Below are positions 24,131 through 32,541 of a DNA stretch of 41,317 nucleotides, in pieces (within the stretch, counting starts at the first letter, position 1; every line of letters begins with the position of its first letter). Made by a program: the position numbers and the translations under genes. This DNA is from Synergistaceae bacterium. Its GTDB lineage: Bacteria; Synergistota; Synergistia; Synergistales; Aminobacteriaceae. The notes beneath the pieces were generated by a model. That model was not told where the DNA came from and ran no database searches. It saw only the letters and a list, made by a program, of their open reading frames with translations. The stretch lies in assembly GCA_017448795.1 (NCBI GenBank), contig JAFSKV010000044.1, positions 1 to 41,317 on the forward strand, given 5' to 3'.

Positions 24131-26467
24131 TCAGACAGCAAGCACAATCCAGCGTGTAATCATGGCTGCAACCCACGCAACCGCACACTGCCACACCACG
24201 ACTCCCAATGCCCATTTCCCGCCCATCTCACGACGTATTGACGCTACAGCCGCCACGCAAGGAGTATAGAGCAAGCTGAACACCAAGAGCGATGCCGCAG
24301 ACACAGCAGAAATCATCGAGCCAACATTTCCCCCGAAAAGCACCTCAAGTGTAGACACTACGCTTTCCTTCGCCATGAACCCGGAGATTAACGCCGTGCA
24401 TATCCTCCAGTCGCCGAGACCAACAGGCCTGAACAACGGTACAAGCATCCCGGAAATTGCCGCAAGAATACTCTCATCCTGAGTCGCCGCCAAGTTGAAG
24501 CGCAAATCGAAGCTCTGCAGGAACCACACAACCACCGTCGCGACGAATATCACCGAGAATGCCCGCTGTATGAAGTCCTTTGCTTTCTCCCACAAGAGCA
24601 TGAACACGTTGCGCGCGCCCGGAAGACGATAATTCGGAAGCTCCATCACGAACGGCACTGCTTCCCCCCGGAACAGCGTCTCCTTGTAGAGCAACGCCAC
24701 GAGAATCCCCATCACAATCCCAAGCACATAAAGCCCGGTCATAATCAGCCCTTCATGTTCAGGGAAGAATGCGTTGACGAAGAACGCGTATATCGGCAGC
24801 TTTGCGGTACAGCTCATGAAGGGAGTCAGCAATATCGTCATTCTGCGGTCGCGCTCGCTTGGGAGGGTTCGTGTTGACATTACAGCCGGGACAGTACACC
24901 CGAAGCCTATCAGCATTGGTACGATGCTCCGTCCTGACAGCCCTATCTTGCGCAGCAGCTTGTCCATGAAGAAGGCAACACGCGCTGTATATCCGCTGTC
25001 CTCAAGCACAGACAGGAAGAAGAACAGAGTGATGATGATGGGCAGGAAGGACAACACGCTCCCGATGCCCGCGAAGATTCCCCCAGTAATCAGCCCGTGA
25101 AGAACCTCGTTCACCCCAACGCTGGTCAGAAAAGCGTCGGCATATTCCGTGAAAGCGTCAATCCATCCTTCAAGCACCTCCTGAAAGTACGCGCCGATTA
25201 CCTCGAACGTCAGCCAGAAGATTCCGGCCATGACAGCCACAAACACAGGGATTGCCGTGTATTTCCCGGTCAAAATGCTATCCAGTTTCTGACTCCTGAG
25301 ATGCTCGCGGCTCTGCTTGGGCTTGACGACTGACTGAGCGCAGACTTTCTCGATGAAGGCAAATCTCATGTCAGCCATCGCGGCGTTGCGGTCGAGTCCT
25401 CGCTCACGTTCCATCTGGATTATGATGTGCTCCAGCATTTCGCGTTCGTTCTGTTCGAGGCCGAGGCGTGAGAGTACCAGCTCGTCATTCTCGATGACCT
25501 TGCTTGCTGCGAATCTGAGGGGGATATTTGCGCGCTCTGCGTGGTCCTGTATGAGGTGGCAGATCGCGTGAATTGCGCGGTGGACTGCTCCGTTGTGGTC
25601 GTTCTCGCCGCAGAAGTCGTAACGCTTGGGCTTCTCCTGATACTTGGCGATGTGGACTGCGTGGTGGACAAGCTCGTCGACTCCCTCGTTCTTGAGGGCT
25701 GAAATCGGGACTACCGGGACTCCCAGCAATGACTCCATGCGGTTGATGTCGACCGTTCCGCCGTTGCCGCTCAGTTCGTCCATCATGTTCAAGGCTATCA
25801 CTGTCGGAATCTGCATCTCCAGAAGCTGGATTGTCAGGTACAAATTGCGCTCAATGTTCGTAGCGTCTACTATGTTGATGACGGCTTTGGGCTTCTCGTT
25901 GAGGATGAAGTTGCGTGAGACTATTTCCTCGCCGCTGTAAGGGGACATCGAGTATATTCCGGGCAGGTCAGTGATGAGCGTGTCAGGATGCCCGCGGATT
26001 ATTCCGTCCTTTCTGTCGACTGTAACGCCCGGAAAGTTGCCGACTCTCTGGGTTGCTCCTGTGAGCTGGTTGAAGAGGGTAGTCTTGCCGGAGTTCTGGT
26101 TGCCAGCGAGGGCGAATGTGAGGGTTGTTCCTTCGGGCAATGGCTCAGACTCGCCTTCAACATGGTACTTCCCTTCCTCGCCGAGTCCGGGATGCTCTAT
26201 GCTGTGGAGCGCGTCAATGAGTCTCTCTGCGGTCTCTGTGTCATGGGCGGGGCTGACGGTGATGCGTGATGCGTCAGCGGCCCGGAGTGTCAGCTCGTAG
26301 TCGTGAATGCGAAACTCTAAGGGGTCTCCCATTGGTGCTGGGCGTATCATCCTGACCTTTGCGCCGGGGATTATGCCCATGTCCAGAAGGTGCTGGCGGA
26401 GATGCCCGGTTCCTCCAACTGTGTCGATGACGGCGGATTTTCCTGTTCCGAGTTCGTCGAGTGTCAT
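24131..26467 (-). CDS. feoB: FeoA-FeoB fusion: ferrous iron transporter
   Basis: The 778-aa protein imports Fe2+ under anoxic conditions. Residues 1-72 form a FeoA (SH3-like) domain (HLLDMGIIPGAKVRMIRPAP). From about 115 comes the FeoB G domain: G1 GNQNSGKTT (122-130), G2-region NFPGVTVDRKDG, G3 DLPGIYSMSPYS and G4 NMMD. The membrane part carries two Gate domains with the FeoB cysteine motif GFGCTVPAVMSTRTL. FeoA is usually separate; fusion to the N-terminus is known in some anaerobes. No FeoC follows. AAAGGAG lies before the ATG. The start is only a few bases from a divergently encoded GTPase. Confidence 0.95.
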   Translation of the reverse strand: MTLDELGTGKSAVIDTVGGTGHLRQHLLDMGIIPGAKVRMIRPAPMGDPLEFRIHDYELTLRAADASRITVSPAHDTETAERLIDALHSIEHPGLGEEGKYHVEGESEPLPEGTTLTFALAGNQNSGKTTLFNQLTGATQRVGNFPGVTVDRKDGIIRGHPDTLITDLPGIYSMSPYSGEEIVSRNFILNEKPKAVINIVDATNIERNLYLTIQLLEMQIPTVIALNMMDELSGNGGTVDINRMESLLGVPVVPISALKNEGVDELVHHAVHIAKYQEKPKRYDFCGENDHNGAVHRAIHAICHLIQDHAERANIPLRFAASKVIENDELVLSRLGLEQNEREMLEHIIIQMERERGLDRNAAMADMRFAFIEKVCAQSVVKPKQSREHLRSQKLDSILTGKYTAIPVFVAVMAGIFWLTFEVIGAYFQEVLEGWIDAFTEYADAFLTSVGVNEVLHGLITGGIFAGIGSVLSFLPIIITLFFFLSVLEDSGYTARVAFFMDKLLRKIGLSGRSIVPMLIGFGCTVPAVMSTRTLPSERDRRMTILLTPFMSCTAKLPIYAFFVNAFFPEHEGLIMTGLYVLGIVMGILVALLYKETLFRGEAVPFVMELPNYRLPGARNVFMLLWEKAKDFIQRAFSVIFVATVVVWFLQSFDLRFNLAATQDESILAAISGMLVPLFRPVGLGDWRICTALISGFMAKESVVSTLEVLFGGNVGSMISAVSAASLLVFSLLYTPCVAAVASIRREMGGKWALGVVVWQCAVAWVAAMITRWIVLAV

Positions 26468-26485
26468 GTGAAATCTCCTTTATGT

Positions 26486-27409
26486 GTGGAATGTTTTATC
26501 AATGATACAACAGCGTGGGAAATTCCGGGCTGGGATGTCGCCGGGGGATTGGGGAGACTCTTGCGGCTGAAGTTTACGGGCGGTACAGGTGTCGGCAAAA
26601 GCTCAACCATCAACGCGCTGTTCGGCCGGGAAATCTCACGTGTAGGCATTCACGCAGAGCCTGAGACGATGGAAATCAAGTCCTACGAGCTGAACGACAA
26701 GATAACGTTGTGGGACTCTCCCGGTCTTGGCGACGGGAAAAAAGACCCGGAACATGCGCGGAAGATTGTCGACCTTCTCCGCAGGAAGGACAGCTCAGGA
26801 GCGTACATGATTGACCTCGTGCTTGTACTCGCTGATGCCGCGTCAAGGGACTTGGGGACAACTTACAGCCTCATCAGTGATGTGATTGTGCCGAACTTGG
26901 GCGACGCGAACGACAAGAAGACCCGAATTATTGCCGCGCTCAACAAATGCGATGCCGTAAATCCGAGACACTGGGACTACACGAACAGCAGGCCGGACGC
27001 GAAACTCACAGCGGAGCTTGACGGCAGGGCGGACACTTTCAGGCGTAGGGTCAAGGAGACGACCGGTGTTGACGTTGATACGATGTACTACTCGGCGGGC
27101 TATAAGGACGATGACAACGCGGAGCAGGAGAAGCCGTACAACCTCGCAAAATTGCTGTCGCTGATAGTCTCTCACACACCGGACAAGAAACGCCTCGTTG
27201 TTCTCGACAATGTTTCGCGCGACCAAGAGGCATGGAGGAGCAATGACAGCAAGCGGGATTACAGGAAGGACATAAGGGACTCGGTCAGCAGCGGCATGAA
27301 AGCTGTAGCAGGAGCGGCGGCTGGCGCGGAAATAGGAAGCATGTTCGGGCCGATTGGCACTATCATCGGGGCAGGCATAGGCGGATTCTTGGGCTGGTTA
27401 CTGGGATAG
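26486..27409 (+). CDS. Small GTPase with C-terminal glycine-zipper membrane segment (tandem copy 1)
   Basis: The G domain has G1 GGTGVGKSS, G3 DSPGLGDG and G4 NKCD, a TRAFAC-type GTPase resembling YeeP/50S-binding-GTPase-like proteins. The last 35 residues (AVAGAAAGAEIGSMFG, then GTIIGAGIGGFLGWLLG) form a glycine-zipper hydrophobic tail that could insert into membranes. The start is unclear: GTG at 26486 has no ribosome-binding site, upstream codons lie within the divergent feoAB start, and the region before G1 is a few residues shorter than in the copy downstream. A TTG near 26553 is an alternative. About 307 aa from the GTG. Role unknown. Confidence 0.7.
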   Translation: MECFINDTTAWEIPGWDVAGGLGRLLRLKFTGGTGVGKSSTINALFGREISRVGIHAEPETMEIKSYELNDKITLWDSPGLGDGKKDPEHARKIVDLLRRKDSSGAYMIDLVLVLADAASRDLGTTYSLISDVIVPNLGDANDKKTRIIAALNKCDAVNPRHWDYTNSRPDAKLTAELDGRADTFRRRVKETTGVDVDTMYYSAGYKDDDNAEQEKPYNLAKLLSLIVSHTPDKKRLVVLDNVSRDQEAWRSNDSKRDYRKDIRDSVSSGMKAVAGAAAGAEIGSMFGPIGTIIGAGIGGFLGWLLG

Positions 27410-27412
27410 CTT

Positions 27413-28087
27413 ATGCTCAGGGATTACAGGCTTGATGATATACGCTCGCGGCTTGGGCGGATTGGGCTGAAGATCCTTGACGTTATGCTCATAGGCGGAA
27501 CTGGCACGGGCAAATCCACGACCCTCAACGCGATATTCCAGACTGACACGGCAAAAGTCGGACACAGTTTCGCTCCTGAGACAATGAACGTCAGCGAACA
27601 CATGCTCAACGACAACTTCAGGCTTTGGGACACGCCCGGACTCGGCGACGGCTTCGGGAGCGACAAATCACACGTCAGGAAAATCACGGAGCTTCTGCAC
27701 AAACCATACGGCAATCACAACGAGTTCGGGATAATCGACCTTGCTCTTGTTGTGGTTGACGCAAGCACGAGGGACTTGGGGACGGTCTACAGCCTCATTG
27801 CTGACGTGCTGCTGCCGAACATCAACGCCGACAGGATTTTGACGGTCATCAACCAGTGCGACTCGGCCATGAGCGGAAGACACTGGGACTATTCCAGCAA
27901 CACCCCGGACCTCGCGCTCAAAGCATTTCTTGACGAGCAGGCGGCCTCAATCCAGCGCAGAATCCGCGAGACCACAGGCACAAGCATAATCCTTCCCGTG
28001 TACTACTCGGCGGAATACGGCTACAACATCGGGCGCGTCCTTGACCTCATCATCGACCACATACCAACCGAGCGCAGGAGGCTTTAG
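27413..28087 (+). CDS. Small GTPase, tandem copy 2, without membrane tail
   Basis: This 224-aa paralogue starts three bases after copy 1. G1 GGTGTGKSTT, G3 DTPGLGDG and G4 NQCD line up with the first copy, as do the segments ASTRDLGTVYSLIADV and SGRHWDYSSNTPD. It lacks the glycine-zipper tail and ends soon after the G domain. The pair may act together, for example as a soluble and a membrane-bound partner; that is inference. Only a weak ribosome-binding site is present, consistent with coupling to copy 1. Confidence 0.75.
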   Translation: MLRDYRLDDIRSRLGRIGLKILDVMLIGGTGTGKSTTLNAIFQTDTAKVGHSFAPETMNVSEHMLNDNFRLWDTPGLGDGFGSDKSHVRKITELLHKPYGNHNEFGIIDLALVVVDASTRDLGTVYSLIADVLLPNINADRILTVINQCDSAMSGRHWDYSSNTPDLALKAFLDEQAASIQRRIRETTGTSIILPVYYSAEYGYNIGRVLDLIIDHIPTERRRL

Positions 28088-28116
28088 CGGCCAGTAACCC
28101 GGCGCGGAATCACGGG

Positions 28117-28146
28117 GCTTCCTCATAAAACGGGGAGGCTCTTTTT
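28117..28146 (+). terminator. Terminator after the GTPase pair
   Basis: GCTTCCTC pairs with GGGGAGGC (two G-U pairs) over an ATAAAAC-type loop, followed by TCTTTTT. Confidence 0.7.
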
Positions 28147-28169
28147 GTGCGCGGGAGTGAAAATTTTTG

Positions 28170-28200
28170 TTTACAGGAAAAACAAGAATGTATACAATTC
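28170..28200 (+). promoter_or_regulatory. Promoter and probable operator of the first GntR gene
   Basis: TTTACA (28170-28175), 17 bases, TACAAT (28193-28198). Overlapping the -10 is an imperfect palindrome GAATGTATACAATTC (28186-28200) with a GTATAC core, the usual form of FCD/FadR-type GntR operators. Autoregulation is likely. The expected transcript start is only a few bases before the ATG at 28208. Confidence 0.65.
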
Positions 28201-28207
28201 ACGCATC

Positions 28208-28792
28208 ATGTTGGAACTCAGGAAGAAGTACAAGTCAGGAAGCGCGGCAGAAATCATCAGGGACGCGATTTTGTCCGGCGACATTTCCGGCGAGATAATA
28301 CAGAATGAATTTGCTGACAGCCTCGGCATCTCAAGAATCCCGGTCCGCGAGGCTCTAATCAATCTCGAATACCACGGCCTCATCGAGAAGCTGCCCAACC
28401 AGCACGTGAGAGTGATACCCATCGACGGCCGGGCAATAAGGGATGTCTTCGCTGATATGTCGCTGCTTGAAGTTGAGGTGATAAAGAGTCTCGGCGGCGA
28501 AATTCTGGACTCCCTCTCATCGTCAGGCCAAGCGGAATTTCACAGGAGGCTCTGCGAATTTGCGTCCCCGTTGCGCAAAACTTTCCTCAAAGTCATAACT
28601 GAGACTTACGTTATGTTTGTCCTTGGACACTCTGACAGCCGCAGATTAACGCCGGTCTTCGAGAACCTGAAATCCTCGCTCGGGGATATGGCTCTCATGA
28701 AGGCAGGCTATGCTGTTTACGCTGAAGTCCTGGCGGCTGAACTCATAAGAATACGGAAAGACAACAGGAGAAATAACCATGCTGAACATTAA
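28208..28792 (+). CDS. GntR-family (FCD) transcriptional regulator, copy 1
   Basis: The 194-aa protein has a winged helix-turn-helix (AAEIIRDAILSGDISGE, then ADSLGISRIPVREALINLE) and a short alpha-helical FCD effector domain, slightly smaller than usual (about 210-220 aa). The frame is open upstream to a TTG at 28145, but that lies on the terminator stem; ATG at 28208 begins the conserved domain. It has no Shine-Dalgarno and the promoter -10 lies 9 bases upstream, so a leaderless transcript is possible. Its last 14 bases overlap the next GntR gene. Confidence 0.82.
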   Translation: MLELRKKYKSGSAAEIIRDAILSGDISGEIIQNEFADSLGISRIPVREALINLEYHGLIEKLPNQHVRVIPIDGRAIRDVFADMSLLEVEVIKSLGGEILDSLSSSGQAEFHRRLCEFASPLRKTFLKVITETYVMFVLGHSDSRRLTPVFENLKSSLGDMALMKAGYAVYAEVLAAELIRIRKDNRRNNHAEH

Positions 28793-29420
28793 GCCAGTAA
28801 AATTGATGCCAGTACGTGAGCAGGCGGCCTCATCACTTCGCGAGGCTATAATCACCCGAAACCTGAAGGAGGGGGAAATCCTCACGCTTGAAGCGACCGC
28901 GAAGGCCCTCGGAATTTCGGCGACACCAGTCCGTGAGGCCTTCCAGATTTTGGCGCGGGACGGGCTGATTGAGCTTGCGCAGAACCGCGGGGCGGTGGTC
29001 TTAGGCTTCAACGAGAATACGATACGTCAGCACTACGAAATCCGGGCGGCACTCGAATCCGTGTCATGCAGACTGGTCTGCGAGAAAGAAGCACCGCTCG
29101 AAGGAATCGAACACTGCATCATCCAGGCGCGGGAAGTATTATCGTCCAATCCCGAAAAGTACCCGGACTATAACCAGTCATTCCACTACAACATATGGCT
29201 TGCTTCCGGCAACATAAGAATGCTCAACATGCTCTCCGAATTATGGAACGGCTTATCACTCGGACTGAAGACGACAAGAGCGGAGTACTTCACAAATTCC
29301 CACGCTGAACACGAAAACATCTTCGCCAGACTCAAGGAGCGCGACTCGCATGGAGCATATGAGGCCATGTACGCGCACATAGTCCGAAGCATGAACGACA
29401 TCCTCACAAGATACGTCTGA
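28779..29420 (+). CDS. GntR-family (FCD) transcriptional regulator, copy 2
   Basis: The 213-aa protein carries the winged helix (SLREAIITRNLKEGEILT; AKALGISATPVREAFQILAR) and an FCD domain with the usual metal/effector residues in a helical bundle (IRQHYEIRAALESVSCRLV; ending MYAHIVRSMNDIL). It overlaps copy 1 by 14 bases and has AGGAG before the ATG. The two may form heteromers or sense two ligands. The likely target is the transporter and ttdAB genes just downstream. Confidence 0.88.
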   Translation: MLNIKPVKLMPVREQAASSLREAIITRNLKEGEILTLEATAKALGISATPVREAFQILARDGLIELAQNRGAVVLGFNENTIRQHYEIRAALESVSCRLVCEKEAPLEGIEHCIIQAREVLSSNPEKYPDYNQSFHYNIWLASGNIRMLNMLSELWNGLSLGLKTTRAEYFTNSHAEHENIFARLKERDSHGAYEAMYAHIVRSMNDILTRYV

Positions 29421-29448
29421 GACTCACGGAAAATTTTCACGCGGGCAG

Positions 29449-29501
29449 TTGACATTTTGAGGGTTGATAGTTATCATTGCACTTAATCCACGTATACATT
29501 A
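29449..29501 (+). promoter_or_regulatory. Strong promoter with GTATAC operator-like site before the second SLC13 gene
   Basis: TTGACA (29449-29454), 17 bases, TATCAT (29472-29477): one mismatch from consensus. ACGTATACATTA (29490-29501) lies just after the expected start point and shares the GTATACA core with the site before the GntR pair, so a GntR protein bound here would block transcription. Confidence 0.7.
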
Positions 29502-29543
29502 TTTCAAATCGTAAATCTAAAATTTGTCAGGAGGGTTCACTCT

Positions 29544-30815
29544 ATGAGTCCGGCAGCAATTACCCTGTGCTTCCTCGCCTTCGCCATTGTCATGTTCGTT
29601 ACCGAGAAAATTCCACTCGGCTTAACGGCAATGATTGTGTGCATCGGCCTCGTCGTAACAAAAGTCCTCGACATGAAGACCGCCTTCTCCGGCTTCATCG
29701 ACAGCAACGTTATCCTCTTCGTTGCAATGTTCATCGTAGGGGGCGCGCTGTTCGAGACGGGGATGGCAAACGAAATCGGCGGCATAGTAACCAAGTTCGC
29801 AAGCAGTGAAAGAATGCTCATCGTAGCAATTATGACAATCGTCGGGCTGATGAGCGGCGTGCTGTCCAACACAGGAACAGCGGCAATCCTCATCCCCGTA
29901 GTAATCGGCATCGCGGCTAAGTCAGGCTTTAAGCGTTCACGCCTCCTAATGCCCCTCGTCTTCGCGGCGGCTATGGGCGGCAACCTCTCACTCATCGGAG
30001 CGCCCGGCAACATGATCGCCCAGTCGACACTCAACAACGCGGGGCTTCCGACATTCGGCTTCTTCGAGTACGCGATTGTAGGCTTCCCGATTCTCATCGT
30101 GGGAATACTCTTCTACGCGACAATAGGCTTCTACCTTCTCCCCAATCATGACCCCAAAGGCGAGGGCGTATTTGACACAGCAAAAGATTTCTCGTCCGTT
30201 CCTCAGTGGAAGAAAAATTTATCCCTCATCATCCTTGTAGCTACACTGCTGGGAATGATCTTCGAGAAACAGATCGGCATATCCTTAAGCGTCGTGGGAT
30301 GCATCGGGGCGGTACTGCTCATTCTCACGGGGGTAATCTCTGAGGATGACGCGCTGAAATCCATTGACCTCAAGACAATATTCCTGTTCGGCGGGACTCT
30401 CTCTCTTGCGTCAGCTCTCGACAAGACAGGGGCGGGCAAGCTCATAGCCGAGACAGTAATCGGAGCGTTAGGCGAGAATCCTTCACCGACAGTGTTCACG
30501 TTCGTGGTGTTCATACTGTGCTGTGTGATGACAAACTTCATGAGCAACACAGCTACTACCGCCCTCATGGCTCCCATCTGTCTCTCAATCGCCCAGGGGA
30601 TGAACGCTGACCCCCGCGCCGTGCTCATGGCCTGCGTCATAGGCGGCTCGTGCGCATACGCAACACCAATCGGGATGCCGGCCAACACAATGGTCGTGGG
30701 TGCTGGGGACTACAGGTTCATGGACTACGTGAAGTCAGGTCTGCCGCTGATCGTCATAGCAACAATCATCAGCATGATATTACTGCCGTGGGCGTTCCCG
30801 TTCTTCCCGGGGTAA
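29544..30815 (+). CDS. SLC13/DASS-family dicarboxylate (tartrate/succinate-type) transporter
   Basis: The 423-aa protein with about eleven membrane helices is a paralogue of the one at 11936. It has the classical SNT motifs: GVLSNTGTAAILIPVVIG (about 112-129) and MTNFMSNTATTALMAPIC in the second half, which bind Na+ and dicarboxylate in VcINDY-type carriers. It lies directly before ttdAB, as the TtdT antiporter does next to ttdAB in E. coli, so import of tartrate, malate, fumarate or a similar acid is likely. AGGAGGG precedes the ATG. Confidence 0.88.
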   Translation: MSPAAITLCFLAFAIVMFVTEKIPLGLTAMIVCIGLVVTKVLDMKTAFSGFIDSNVILFVAMFIVGGALFETGMANEIGGIVTKFASSERMLIVAIMTIVGLMSGVLSNTGTAAILIPVVIGIAAKSGFKRSRLLMPLVFAAAMGGNLSLIGAPGNMIAQSTLNNAGLPTFGFFEYAIVGFPILIVGILFYATIGFYLLPNHDPKGEGVFDTAKDFSSVPQWKKNLSLIILVATLLGMIFEKQIGISLSVVGCIGAVLLILTGVISEDDALKSIDLKTIFLFGGTLSLASALDKTGAGKLIAETVIGALGENPSPTVFTFVVFILCCVMTNFMSNTATTALMAPICLSIAQGMNADPRAVLMACVIGGSCAYATPIGMPANTMVVGAGDYRFMDYVKSGLPLIVIATIISMILLPWAFPFFPG

Positions 30816-30817
30816 AA

Positions 30818-30867
30818 GCTAGTGGCTAGTGAGTAGTGAGTAGTGAGTAGTGGCTAGGGATTAGAGC
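30818..30867. repeat. Heptanucleotide array after the second SLC13 gene
   Basis: AGTGGCT, three AGTGAGT units, AGTGGCT and a decayed AGGGATT follow the TAA almost directly. The first bases match those of the array at 13191. The rest of the gap to ttdA holds no clear terminator. Confidence 0.85.
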
Positions 30868-30939
30868 CAATAAGGATATTACTTCCGGGACTATTCATCA
30901 TCCGGCGTAATATAAATAACAATAAGGGGGTAAAAATTT

Positions 30940-31830
30940 ATGACACAAGTCGAAAAGATGACCGACATGATCGCCAAGTTTGTCGGCCACACCGCCAAGA
31001 AGCTGCCTGATGATGTCATCGCAAAGCTGCAGGAGCTACGCGCAAAAGAAGACAGCCCTATGGCCAAAGTCATCTACGATACCATGTTCAGGAATCAGGA
31101 ACTTGCCGTGAAACTGGACAGGCCTTCGTGCCAGGATACAGGAGTCCTTCAGTTCTGGGTGAAGTGCGGAACAAAATTCCCGCTCATCGATGACCTTGAA
31201 GCGTTACTCAAGGAAGCTGTCATCAAAGCGACGTTCGAGACTCCTCTCAGGCACAACTCGGTTGAGACTTTCGACGAGTACAACACGGGCAAGAATGTCG
31301 GCAAAGGGACTCCCACCGTTTTCTGGGACATAGTGCCTCACTCGGACAAGTGCGAGATCTATACGTACATGGCCGGGGGCGGATGCACTCTTCCGGGCCA
31401 CGCGATGGTTCTCATGCCCGGTGAAGGCTACGAGGGAGTCACAAGATTCGTCCTCGACAGGATGACCACTTACGGCCTCAACGCATGTCCTCCGCTTCTT
31501 GTCGGCGTGGGTGTGGCGACTTCGGTTGAAACTGCCGCGCTCCTGTCAAAGAAAGCCCTCATGCGCCCGATAGGCTCGCACAACCCCAACGAGAGAGCCG
31601 CGAAAATGGAGAAGCTCCTTGAGGACGGAATCAACGCAATCGGCCTCGGCCCCCAGGGAATGGGCGGCAACTACGCTGTAATGGGCGTGAACATCGAGAA
31701 CACAGCGCGCCATCCGTCAGCAATCGGTGTAGCCGTGAACGTGGGATGCTGGAGCCACAGGAGAGGACACATAATCTTCGACAAGGATCTCAACTATGAG
31801 ATAACGACTCATTCGGGGGTGACGCTATAA
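30940..31830 (+). CDS. ttdA: L(+)-tartrate dehydratase / class I fumarate hydratase, alpha subunit
   Basis: The 296-aa subunit matches E. coli TtdA along its length, for example LRHNSVETFDEYNTGKN (104-120), MAGGGCTLPG (144-153) and ACPPLLVGVGVATSVETAA. With TtdB it forms a [4Fe-4S] hydro-lyase that dehydrates tartrate to oxaloacetate or hydrates fumarate to malate. Cys64 (PSCQDTG), Cys183 (NACPP) and Cys270 (VGCWSHRRG) fit the three cluster ligands of class I fumarases. The enzyme is oxygen-sensitive, in keeping with an anaerobe. AAGGGGG lies before the ATG. Sequence alone does not settle tartrate against fumarate. Confidence 0.92.
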   Translation: MTQVEKMTDMIAKFVGHTAKKLPDDVIAKLQELRAKEDSPMAKVIYDTMFRNQELAVKLDRPSCQDTGVLQFWVKCGTKFPLIDDLEALLKEAVIKATFETPLRHNSVETFDEYNTGKNVGKGTPTVFWDIVPHSDKCEIYTYMAGGGCTLPGHAMVLMPGEGYEGVTRFVLDRMTTYGLNACPPLLVGVGVATSVETAALLSKKALMRPIGSHNPNERAAKMEKLLEDGINAIGLGPQGMGGNYAVMGVNIENTARHPSAIGVAVNVGCWSHRRGHIIFDKDLNYEITTHSGVTL

Positions 31831-32465
31831 TGTCAGTGGAAATCAGGGACGGCAAGAAGATTCTCGTAACACCCATCAGCGCGGAAGACCTCGCGGACAT
31901 CAAGATAGGCGACATCGTGTACCTGTCAGGAAGCCTCACGACATGCCGGGACGTTGCGCACAGGAGAGTTGTCGAGGAAGGCAGGGAGATTCCTGTAGAC
32001 GTTCGGAACAACGCCATCCTCCACGCAGGGCCCATCATCAGGCCTATTGACCCGGACAACGGGAAGTTCGAGATGGTCTCGGTCGGGCCGACAACGTCAA
32101 TGCGCATGGAGAAGTTCGAGTACGATTTCGTTAAGACGACGGGAGTCCGCGTGATCGTGGGCAAGGGCGGAATGAAGGAGAACACGTCGAATGCCTGCAA
32201 GGATTTCGGGTGCATACACTGCGTGATTCCTGCGGGGAATGCTGTTGTTGCGGCGGTGTGCGTTGAGGAGATCGTCAAGGCTGAATGGCGCGACTTGGGT
32301 ATGCCTGAGACGCTGTGGAACTGCCGGGTGAAGGAGTTCGGGCCGCTGATTGTGTCGATTGACGCGCAGGGACGCAACTACTTCGAGGAGAAGAAGGTTG
32401 AGTACAACGCCAGGAAAGAGAAAATTGCGGAGGAGATCTGCAAGCAGGTAGGGTTCATCAAGTAG
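31830..32465 (+). CDS. ttdB: L(+)-tartrate dehydratase / class I fumarate hydratase, beta subunit
   Basis: The 211-aa subunit matches TtdB: GDIVYLSGSLTTCRDVAHRR, LHAGPIIRP, VSVGPTTSMRME, VGKGGM and CRVKEFGPLIVSID. It supplies the substrate-binding beta domain and completes the enzyme with TtdA. The stop of ttdA and this start share one base (TAATG), so the subunits are coupled at about 1:1. Confidence 0.93.
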   Translation: MSVEIRDGKKILVTPISAEDLADIKIGDIVYLSGSLTTCRDVAHRRVVEEGREIPVDVRNNAILHAGPIIRPIDPDNGKFEMVSVGPTTSMRMEKFEYDFVKTTGVRVIVGKGGMKENTSNACKDFGCIHCVIPAGNAVVAAVCVEEIVKAEWRDLGMPETLWNCRVKEFGPLIVSIDAQGRNYFEEKKVEYNARKEKIAEEICKQVGFIK

Positions 32466-32489
32466 CAGGACTCATGACGTGAAAGACTG

Positions 32490-32520
32490 CCGGGATTCCT
32501 GATGAGGGAGTCCCGGTTTT
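32490..32520 (+). terminator. Terminator after ttdB
   Basis: A ten-base-pair stem (CCGGGATTCC / GGAGTCCCGG, one G-U) with a short loop and TTTTG. It closes the transporter-ttdAB unit. Confidence 0.85.
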
Positions 32521-32541
32521 GTTATGGTGAAATTCTCGCTA

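Noticed and set aside
26390-26485. N-terminal extension of the first GTPase
   Set aside because: It runs antisense into the feoAB coding start and has no family resemblance; a start at or after 26486 is more likely.
28145-28207. Upstream TTG start (28145) for the first GntR protein
   Set aside because: Its apparent ribosome-binding site is the 3' arm of the upstream terminator stem, and the promoter lies after it.
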